Positions 55,707 through 64,000 of a DNA stretch of 64,000 nucleotides are shown in pieces. Below the pieces are notes generated by a model that made no database searches, was not told the DNA's origin, and saw only the letters and a program-made list of their open reading frames with translations. The position numbers were made by a program, and so were the translations under genes. The stretch's first letter is position 1, and each line of letters starts with the position of its first letter. The stretch is from contig CAIIXF020000003.1 in assembly GCA_903813345.2 (NCBI GenBank), positions 32,551,151 to 32,615,150 on the forward strand, given 5' to 3'. The stretch is from Owenia fusiformis (Eukaryota; Annelida; Polychaeta; Sabellida; Oweniidae).

Positions 55707-55779
55707 ACCACTACAGCTGAGACTGTAGTAGCGAGTTGATATCAAGGGTCATCACTATTCCCTTTTTTAGGTTTTTTGA

Positions 55780-58086
55780 CGAAATGAAACATTAAAATGT
55801 ACTTTACACTACGGTCTGTATTTTGTATGATTGGGATGAAGTCTCAACCACGTGCAGTACGACCTCACCTGTTGGGGATCTCGCATTATATTTGTGCGTT
55901 ATCCGTGTGGTGGTCACACTGGGACTGTCATGTTAACTTTTGTTATGTTCTGTCTTCATGACTCTCAAGGATTGAACAAATGAGGTACAATGGCAATATA
56001 GCTGTGAAGTCTCCTCGAAGTCTCATCTTAATGAGATCCTGGGGGATTTCAATATTCAACAACAGCCTTTGCTTTTATATTATTCTTTTAGATAAACAAA
56101 AAGTCCTTGGCAAAAAAGTTCAAGCAAAGGACATGAGGGCATGTGAGGTTCCAGATAACTCCAAAAGGTATGGCTCCATATAGCCCCTTCAAAAACATTT
56201 GCTTTGTACCAAAAATGGAGATTCGGGTAAAAGAAATTTCCCATGTGGGCATCTCGGGCATGTTTACTAGGCGTGTTCATGAGTTAATGGTACCAAGCGC
56301 GAGTTACAATAAACGAAATGCAAACTATGGCGTCGCCGAATTATTGAGAGAGGATAATGTCCGGGGCTATGAATCATATGTGAGTATTTCACATGTGCCA
56401 ATCAGTTTCCATTGTTTTTATTTGCTAGTGTTTTACAATACAAAATATCAGAGAACAAAAAACAGTATTACGAAAAATTCTTTTGAATGTGATTTCTAGT
56501 CCGTTTTGAAATAGAGATTATGCAATGAGCACCCCCTGATTTACGTCCATGTAAACAGTTTTTGAAATCTATTTTATTCCAATCCGAATGATGGTTTAGG
56601 CGTGCACTCGGAGGGATTTTATGGGATATCATTTTGCATGACTTGCAAGTATAATTTTGCATATTTGTATGGATTATTATATCTTATTTTTTTGCAGCTT
56701 TTAGATTTTGCGCCCATTTACCCCCCCCCCCCCCCCTCCCCCATGAGCTATAATTTAGACCCCAACAATGAAATTGGGCTAGAACTCCAAGAATAGTCAA
56801 TGGAATGGTTTTAAATAACTAGGATATCTTTTTATATGGTAACTTGATATATGATAAAAATTTCATGTCACGCGGTTTGTCGGTTGCCATGACAACGGAT
56901 AAAAACTACCACTCGGATGTAAATTTTAGGCCAATTTTTCAGGAATGAAAGAATCATTTCATACACATTTTGTCAACCGAGTGTTTTAAAGTGTCTGTTC
57001 GATGCTCATGGGGTCAAAATACAGTTTATACACGTTCTAAATGAAGTAAATACCACTAACATGTCAAACCAGGTACCGTTCTTGTAAATATTTTTATAAA
57101 TGTGAAATTTGATGTTCAAAATCGGGAACACAATGTCAAATGTCATTTTTTGCCCCGACTGGCTTTAATAGCCTAATTAACGCGCGAAAATGATACAAAT
57201 TTCTGATTTTTAATGAAAAATATGTCAACAAGTTAGCACTCGTAGCTCGGTGATATTTTATCGGATCGAAATAATTAATTCACATTCATAATGCCATTGT
57301 AATAAGCTTTCATTAATTATCAAATTGAAAATATAATGATGAATATTGACTGAGATATGATCGATTAGAAATGCATGTATACACCATATTATGACGTTCG
57401 AAAGCACATTTGGGATTATTTCTTGAAAGCGCAGAGAGACTCAAAACATGCCGACAACTATTATATCATTATAACAGCTCACAGCTCTTTTATAGATTGA
57501 AATATTAGTATCCACACCAAACCTATGTAAGTAAAGAAAAGTAAAAAGTAAGCTTTTAAGAAAGTAAGTAAATTATTTTTACAAATACATATACAATACA
57601 TAAACATTGTACATTTGTAGTGGCTTTGGCTGTGTAGGTTTGCCTCCAGCGCAATGATGGCCAAACATGAAGCATGTTGTTCAAAGTGTTGCAAAATTGT
57701 AACCAACAGTCTAGCGGTCATGAAATATGACCACCAGAGTGGGTGGTAGAAAATTGAATGATGTACAAATGTGTCTAAAACTAGGGAATATATTTTTAGA
57801 ATGCCAAAGATTTTAGGAAAATGAAGGGTTTCCTTTTTTGACCACCCTGTACAACATTTTACTCCAAAACTATTTCCATCATTTTGCTTGAACAATGTTT
57901 AAAGCACTCGGTTTATTATCACGATCGCTGCCATCAAATATTTTAAAAATCATTTTTTACCTCATATGGTCTTGTTCATTTTTTCTGTTAATTTACTCGA
58001 GCTTTTAAAACCAACGATTTATGTGTTTTCTGGGATGCAATTAGCTATCAAATTAGACATATTTTCATTGAAACGGTTTCTATTCT
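55780..58086. other. Intergenic, no gene recognised
   Basis: Short open frames without family motifs. A long C-run (56721-56737) and a solo mariner-type terminus (TTTTTTGACCACCCTGTACA at 57834-57853) are present. The - strand frame at 57479-57895 begins inside that terminus and looks like transposon-derived noise. Confidence 0.55.
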
Positions 58087-58593
58087 CACCCCGGAATAGC
58101 CTGACAACGGTAAAGTCAGATACCGTTGTCACAAATGGCGGACATAATCGTCGCTTCAATTAGATTTTCATGAACTGTATGTTTAATAGAGCACCTAGAC
58201 TAAATTCCTTTGGAACAACAATCAATCATAGTGTCTTAATATTCATTGTACAGTTAATATTATAATGTTCTACCATCAAATTTAACCATTCAAAATGAGA
58301 TACGGGACAACGGATACTGTAATTACCTATATATGCCGTTGTCTTTCTAAATTACTCAAATTCAGATTCCGTTGTCATTGATGATATAAAAGACGCTATA
58401 TTGTAGCGATTCACGACCCAAATTGGGATTTCATATGATACATCATCACAAGAGCTTAATACATGCACAGAATTAGCGACGACAAAAATCCCATGTAATG
58501 AGGAGCAAGTGATTAAACAGTTGAAGCGACGGTTATGTCCGCCATTTGTGACAACGGTATCTGACTTTACCGTAGTCAGGCTATTCCGGTGTG
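58087..58593. mobile_element. 507-bp MITE, ~75-bp TIRs starting CAC, ATTCT target duplication
   Basis: Left end CACCCCGGAATAGCCTGACA, right end (inverted) CACACCGGAATAGCCTGACT. The arms continue through GTAAAGTCAGATACCGTTGT and CACAAATGGCGGACATAA with few mismatches. ATTCT is directly repeated at 58082-58086 and 58594-58598. Internal CCGTTGTC words recur. CAC termini and a 5-bp duplication match Transib-like transposition. Confidence 0.85.
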
Positions 58594-58818
58594 ATTCTTA
58601 AACTATGACTACCAGTGAGATAATAGTGTACTATATTGTACAGTGGGACCAATTAATATGAGGATAGGAAATGCACATGCATATTGTTGTTCATAATTAA
58701 TATGTTACATTGGATTGCCTGACGAGACCGGGTAAAAAGAAACAATTGTCAACAGTATGAGGGGGGGGGGGTCGATATATTGTCAAATGAATGAAACTTA
58801 ACAGTACCTTAAAAACTT

Positions 58819-59357
58819 CAAAGGAGGAAGGAAAGTATCGCAACAGATTTCGGACAGTCATATGTTGGACTTTTAATTGTCAATTTTTCTTGCATCAATA
58901 TTTTGCGTTTTGAGACACAGTTAACCCCTTTAAAGGAATAAGTAATTCCTTTTAGATAAAGTGTTTTTTCCCATATGGAAAACTCATGCGATCCATTGCT
59001 TTCAGCTTGATTTGGGTCACCCATAATGGATATCTCTAAAACCCCTGGCGGAATTACTTATTCCTTTAAAAGAAGGGGTTAATTATGTGTCAGAACGCAA
59101 CATACTGATGCAACAAAAATTGAAAATGCAGGGGTGGAAGGGGTTGAAAATCAGGACAACATTTCAGAAAAAACATATGGGTGGTTGTTTGCATCTTTCC
59201 TGTCTCAAAGTCGAGATTATTTTATCATCTCTATGAATGCTTTCCTTAGAGGTTATGCATTGAGCTAACATAGGCACCTGTTTAAATCCTCAGAAAATAA
59301 GCCAAAATCCGACACATACTGTCTGAAATCTGTTGCGATACTTTCCGTCCTCCTTTG
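58819..59357. mobile_element. 539-bp MITE with ~40-bp TIRs (CAAAGGAGGA...)
   Basis: Left CAAAGGAGGAAGGAAAGTAT then CGCAACAGATTTC, right end the inverse (GAAATCTGTTGCGATACTTT then CCGTCCTCCTTTG, ending 59357). Inside, the palindromic word GGAATAAGTAATTCC occurs near 58934 and a related one near 59050, next to GGGGTTAA in both orientations. A diverged relative is in gene B (44945-45895). Confidence 0.8.
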
Positions 59358-59545
59358 CTATCAAAGTTATAGTGGATGCTAAGGTACACAGAGTGTGAAT
59401 GACTTTCACACGTGTTGAGTAGAACTTGATATATAAAAGGATTAAAAGCCTGACATTCCCTTTCAGATTTGTTCTGCCTATTTTCAAAAATAATTCTTTT
59501 TTATTTGTCCGTTCATCATGACCAAATGCGGCAACGCATACCTTA

Positions 59546-59713
59546 CACTGGCGGATCCAGCCCCCCCCCCCCCCCCCTTGGTGGGCCAAGAATTTTGTAG
59601 GGCCTAAAAATGGCCTTTTGGGGCATAACTTGGCCTTTTTGGCAAAATTACCACAAATTGGGCAATTGGGAAATTTGCCCCCCCCCCCTTGTTAGCCTCT
59701 GGATCCGCCAGTG
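59546..59713. mobile_element. 168-bp MITE, perfect CACTGGCGGATCC termini, abutting the LRR gene 3' end
   Basis: Left CACTGGCGGATCCAG, right inverse GGATCCGCCAGTG. The flanks CCTTA and CATTA differ at one of five positions (possible old 5-bp target duplication). Long C-runs and TTGG(T/C)GGGCC words are shared with 33590-33910. Its right end is only 14 bp from the stop codon of the LRR gene, so it lies in that gene's 3' UTR. Confidence 0.75.
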
Positions 59714-59727
59714 CATTACATAGGGAT

Positions 59728-60888
59728 TCATAGTATATGAAGAACTAAAAGCAACAATGTTAACAGATGGAATAAATATGCTTTTTCCGTCCCGGAAGAT
59801 TTTTGAGTTTTTCTTTGTGGACACTTCACTTCAACTTTGGAGCTGGTCGTGTTATAAATGCATTCTGCATTGATTGGACATTCATCCAAGCCATAATCGC
59901 AGGTAAAATCCTGTGAACTGAGCTCCAATACAGCATTTTTATCCTCGTGTCTCTTGGGAGACTTGCAGGTGAAAGTTGTTTCTATAAACACGTGAACTAA
60001 TCTCTGTGACGGCATCGGTAGAAAATCTATTAATTGCATATAATTCTTAATGCGCTGAACTGTTTCCTTCATTTGGCAGTCACAGTGTAAGGGATTTCCT
60101 TGAAGTCGAAACTCTTTTGGCGATCCAGATATAAGAAATACCAAAAATTCTGCTGAATCATTCGAGATTTTTTCAATGAAATTTTCATTGAAATAAATAA
60201 TGTTATTGTATGCTAGATCCAACGTGAATGAAAATTCATCTTTTGGAACTAGTTTTTGTTCACCAGATTGCCAAGAGCATATGTCATTGTGGGAAAAGTT
60301 GAATGTTTTATGAATGGTGGAGTTGCTTCCTTGTAGCAGCAACAGAAAGTCCGTTTCCAATGACGTAATTGCATTATTACTGACGTCAAAGTTAACAAGA
60401 CTAAACTGGTCGACCGTGAATGCTTTTTCCAACGTGTGTATTTTGTTATCGTTTAAAATCACATTTTTAATACTGCCAAGTCCATGGAATACTCCAAATG
60501 GAATCGTTTCGATCTTGTTGAAACTGAGATTGATTGTTCTCAACAATGAATTCTCAGCGAATGTCTCATTGGATAGTTTTGATATCTGATTGTGGGATAT
60601 ATCAATTGTTTCCAAGGAGACCAAAGAGTCCAGATCTGGCATCAGTTGCAGATTGCTTGAATTCAAGAGGAGATGTTTTACGAGTTTCGGTTGAACTATA
60701 ATTTCGCCGAGCTTTATAATTTCATTTAACGTTGGCTGACATTCTATCTTCAACGTGTCCTCGTCACCTTGGCAATCACAGTCTTGCGGACAGCTTTGAA
60801 TCTCCATGGCAACTGTTGCTTGAAAACCATACTGAATTATAACTATAGCCACCAAAATATATTTCACATATATGATATGTGTTTCCAT
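59728..60888 (-). CDS. Single-exon leucine-rich-repeat protein, LRRNT-LRR-LRRCT, probably GPI-anchored
   Basis: 386 aa with an uninterrupted frame. Signal peptide about 1-28 (hydrophobic YILVAIVIIQYGF). LRRNT cap with Cys 33, 37, 39 and 50 (CPQDCDC). About six LRRs follow (LETIDISHNQISKL, LRTINLSFNKIETIPFGVF, IKNVILNDNKI, LVNFDVSNNAITSL, FTLDLAYNNIIYF). LRRCT cap NPLHCDC at 265-271 with Cys 308 and 330. A short Cys cluster (337, 343, 356; DECPINAEC) and a Ser-rich spacer lead into a terminal hydrophobic stretch (YLFHLLTLLLLVLHIL) with nothing after it, as in GPI signals. Extracellular recognition or adhesion is inferred. The first ATG is used, giving a plausible signal peptide. Stop TGA at 59728-59730. 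Confidence 0.87.
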   Translation of the reverse strand: METHIIYVKYILVAIVIIQYGFQATVAMEIQSCPQDCDCQGDEDTLKIECQPTLNEIIKLGEIIVQPKLVKHLLLNSSNLQLMPDLDSLVSLETIDISHNQISKLSNETFAENSLLRTINLSFNKIETIPFGVFHGLGSIKNVILNDNKIHTLEKAFTVDQFSLVNFDVSNNAITSLETDFLLLLQGSNSTIHKTFNFSHNDICSWQSGEQKLVPKDEFSFTLDLAYNNIIYFNENFIEKISNDSAEFLVFLISGSPKEFRLQGNPLHCDCQMKETVQRIKNYMQLIDFLPMPSQRLVHVFIETTFTCKSPKRHEDKNAVLELSSQDFTCDYGLDECPINAECIYNTTSSKVEVKCPQRKTQKSSGTEKAYLFHLLTLLLLVLHIL

Positions 60889-62750
60889 CTTTATCTAATT
60901 TAGAGAAGAGAGTATCTACCCTACAGCGTCTTCACCCAATGCTTGCAAATAAACATTAAAAAGCGGCAATAAAAATATTTTTATTATGACCCCACTTGTT
61001 AGTCTATGTGGTGAAACCTTTAGTGGGTGTAATGATTGACTTCACCAATGAGAAACAAGCATTTATACAAGGAAGTAGAAAATATTCCAGTTTTAAACAA
61101 ACACAGTGGTTTCAAATTGAAACATTTGTGTCAACAACATGTCTGAAATCAGATTTCGGCGAAATTTCTTTTTTAAATTCAAAAGTCAACAACTTATATG
61201 TCAAGAGTGTATAAACATACCCCATTCTCAACACGTCGTACAGACGGTAGCATGAAGCTTTAACTACGAGGGGTGATCAATAAGTAATGGAATAAAATGC
61301 TCCATGTGTTATCTGTAAAACGAATCGAGTCGAAAATCTTAAAAAGATTTTCATGAAATAAATATAGGTTATTTCATGCTTGATTTTCAATATGAATTTT
61401 ATTCCAGGGTAATATGATATTGACCGAGGGAAATATGATATTGACCGAACGAGCGTAGCGAGTGAGTGTCAATATAATATTTAGCGAGGTCAATGTCATA
61501 TTTCCCGTGGAATAAAATTCATATTGAAAATCAAGCATGAAATAACCTTTTTATTCCATAATTAGATTTTTGAGAATTCAAGGAAAAAGATATTTCAAGA
61601 AAATTGAAAAATTGACAATTTTTGGAAAAAATGAAAAACTGATTCAAAATTGAATTTTTTTTAAAAAAATGAAAATCTTTGAAAAATTGCTATTTTTTGA
61701 AAAAATGAAATTTCTGATTTTTTTTTCAAAAATTGGAAAAAATTGGAAAATCAATTTTTTTAAAAAAAAAAACCTTTTTTAAAAAAATAGGGACAATATG
61801 ATTTTTTTCCAGGGACAATATGATTTTTCGAGTATATATGATTTTTTCACAGGGACAATATGATTTTTCGAGTATATATGATTTTAAGAGGGATAATATG
61901 ATTCTATTTCCTAGGGAAAACAGTAGTATTATGGAATAAAATTGGATTAGACAGACCTGATTGCACATAATTATATTTTTACAGGTTCCGATGTATTGTG
62001 CATTGTATTGGAAAATAACAATAGTTTGAATTTACTTTATATTTCGAAAATATTACCATCGTCGGTTCCCACGCTCAATCACTACGTTCTGATGATAGGT
62101 CCGAAGCTTGATGAAGCAAGATGAAATATTACATAAAGCGCTAAATAATTATGATATTCTATAAGGATAATAATGTTTAACATCACATATTGTATTTCAT
62201 CGTGCCAAGATGAGATAAGAATTATCTCCTAAATTGTTATATGACGCATGAATTCAAGCAGGGCACAACGAGGAAGGAGATTGTCACGTGAGGTTTCAAC
62301 TTTCACAATTAGCTTTATACTTCGGAACCTTTTCTTGCTGAAGTGGTTATGCCCAAAGGAAATTCAAAATAAAGTGCCAGGATGTTATATACAGTACATC
62401 GATCATCATTTTCTCAAATGTTGATCCGGTGTGCGTTTTGATCTGCCCGCATAATATATAATAAGTATATCCCCTAGGTATCACGAAAAAGAACAATGCA
62501 CCCATGCGTTGAATATTACATGCTCACATTTTGTGCATTTTGACAAATCAGTTGCCATGGCGACTGCCTTTGTTTGTAAAAATACACGTTCTCTCTGCTT
62601 GAGAAATGTTTCTCATATGACCGCTGAATTCAAAATAGCTGTCATTTTTCTGAAATTAAGTAATTTTAACTCAAAAACCATGCAGTTATCATTTTTGACA
62701 ATGGAAACCATACACTTTAATACTATCAGGGTTTGATGCCCTATATGTAA
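60889..62750. other. Upstream of the LRR gene; no gene recognised
   Basis: Holds the presumed LRR gene promoter (- strand). A foldback element lies at 61366-61549 (separate entry). AT-rich simple sequence at 61600-61920 has GGGACAATATGATTTTT words that resemble the interior of that foldback family. No coding motifs. Confidence 0.55.
61366..61549. repeat. 184-bp foldback element, family copy 2
   Basis: Arms GGTTATTTCATGCTTGATTT then TCAATATGAATTTTATTCC (61367-) and the almost perfect inverse ending at 61547. The interior has AATATGATATTGACCGAGGG and GAACGAGCGTAGCGAGTGAG, as in the copy at 17302-17491. The arms are more intact here (near 40 bp without mismatch). Confidence 0.8.
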
Positions 62751-63400
62751 TATAGATATGTGTAAAATTTGGATAAAATATATGGAATGTTGACAAAACT
62801 AGAGATCAATAACCATGACCCCATAAATCACAGCTGCGACTTTTTTGAATTTTTGCTCATTTTTGCTAATTCAATGAAATAAGTTATCTAAAGCAAGAGT
62901 CTTATAATATTTTCAAAATTAAATTATGAGTGACAATTAAAAAAACTCGAAGTGGTATTAGAATATGGAGATATTATAAATAATGTATCCATGGCAAGCG
63001 TTCAGTCTCTGATCTAGCTATAAAGTATGAAATTATTAGGAATATGCCAGTGATTCTTATGCCAAAGCTATATCTGGTAGGCTAATGAATTGCTTAGACG
63101 TAAGCTAGACGTCCCAAGTACCAAGTGGTTTCCAACTTGAAAAGACTCTGATTGATACAATAAGGGCAAAAATACTACCAATTGTCAATTTTGGCATCAA
63201 ATGCTTAAGTAATACTTTTAAAAATAATTTAGATTAGCAAGTTATATTGGTGTTTGTGATGAGAAAATAATATAATCCGTTGAATTTGCAAAAATGATGA
63301 AAAAGTTGCAGCAGTGATTTGTAGCGTCACTATGGTTACTGATCTCTAGTGTTTTTAATATTCCATATATTTTATCCACTTTACACATATCTATGGTAAA
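62751..63400. repeat. ~650-bp foldback unit with ~90-bp imperfect inverted arms
   Basis: Left GATATGTGTAAAATTTGGAT, AAAATATATGGAAT, CTAGAGATCAATAACCATGA; right (inverted) GATATGTGTAAAGTGGATAA, AATATATGGAATATT, CTAGAGATCAGTAACCATAG. Both then show CACRGCTGCGAC/CACTGCTGCAAC. A non-autonomous DNA element is likely; no target duplication is evident. Confidence 0.7.
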
Positions 63401-64000
63401 TATACGGCATCCAAGCATGATCGTATAGTAGGGTATAACATTATTTACAAAGTATGCACAATGAAAGATTATTATATTTATGTTAAATCGTAATTTTAAC
63501 CATACACTGAGCATAAATCAATTTTGAATAAACCAATCGATTCTTAGAAGATGAATAAAAATAAAAAATTTTAATGATCTGTTTTAGATGATGATCTAAA
63601 ACATCAATCTTTCCATCAATCTGTAAGCAAGGTGTAAAATCTAAGCAAAATATGTATTGATGCCTGATTTAATGTATGCACTAATGAAGATGTTCATAAG
63701 CACGAGTCAATAAAATAAAATAATCTACTCAAAACTCAGAGTCATGCATACTTTAATTATGTTGGCAAGGCCACCGCCAGACAATTAAACATAACACAGT
63801 TACTTTTCCAAAAGGTATGAATGCCTTTAATTAACAGACATGGTGGCCATTTTGAGATACGATTTCAAGCAATGTTAATGCCGACATCATCACCTTTCAA
63901 ATGGTGTATCGGAACCTTAGGACAAAATGCTGTCATCAATTTTATGGACTTGGAATCGTTTGCTTGATTACTTTGTACAAACACGTCAAACAGCACGTGT
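63401..64000. other. Right edge, no feature recognised
   Basis: AT-rich sequence with short open frames only. No splice-framed coding block, repeat or RNA gene was recognised. Confidence 0.5.

Noticed and set aside
57479-57895. 138-codon - strand frame
   Set aside because: Starts in a mariner-type terminus, has no domain features and reads like degenerate transposon DNA.
60314-60589. + strand frame opposite the LRR gene
   Set aside because: Antisense shadow of LRR coding sequence.
1-64000. CRISPR arrays, prokaryotic operons or phage genes
   Set aside because: Spliced metazoan genes, GT-AG introns and eukaryotic transposons; the tandem arrays have no unique spacers.

Overview
This is a eukaryotic (metazoan) genomic window, AT-rich, with short split exons, GT-AG introns and many transposon remnants. 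The gene set (one MARCHF6/TEB4 ubiquitin ligase, two SRCR plus somatomedin-B surface proteins, one GPI-type leucine-rich-repeat protein) suggests a marine invertebrate, perhaps a non-vertebrate deuterostome. No species marker is visible, so that placement is an inference.

Layout. (1) 1-2545: no gene recognised; a 2.0-kb unit bounded by 29-bp inverted repeats carries a recurring 16-mer. (2) 2546-28821, + strand: MARCHF6, 25 visible exons that join in frame to the stop; the first coding exon lies upstream or was not recognised. (3) Nested in its 11.4-kb intron, on the - strand, is SRCR gene A (17874 down to 10160, 8 exons, 880 aa), followed downstream by a 2-kb tandem array of 129-bp units. (4) 28822-39850: 3' UTR, then gene-free DNA full of inverted-repeat elements and a segmental duplication. 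(5) 54815 down to 39851, - strand: SRCR gene B (8 exons, 871 aa), a paralog of A with the same exon plan; its introns hold LINE, mariner, SINE and MITE insertions. (6) 54816-59727: no gene, several MITEs and a tRNA-like pseudogene. (7) 60888-59728, - strand: a single-exon LRR protein. (8) 60889-64000: no gene, two foldback repeats.

How the genes relate. MARCHF6 is an ER-membrane E3 ligase of the ERAD pathway. Genes A and B look like secreted or GPI-anchored recognition proteins (signal peptide, three SRCR domains, somatomedin B, a Cys-rich ectodomain with two FKN/YKN..CAxC motifs, hydrophobic tail). The LRR protein has the layout of a GPI-anchored recognition receptor. No functional link between MARCHF6 and the others is evident beyond nesting.

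The most unusual feature is that several exon/intron junctions in MARCHF6 and in genes A and B have been copied next to themselves: as tandem arrays (MARCHF6 e13 donor, e21 acceptor; gene A A2 acceptor, A6 donor) or as one to a few degenerate copies (MARCHF6 e9, gene A A7, gene B B7). This produces rows of decoy splice sites or pseudo-exons. Other notable points are a 194-bp stretch of about 99% identity between the A and B paralogs (probable gene conversion), and elements with CAC termini and 5-bp target duplications, reminiscent of the Transib/ProtoRAG group. All exon boundaries were read by eye from splice consensus, reading frame and paralog or family similarity; no alignment software was used.
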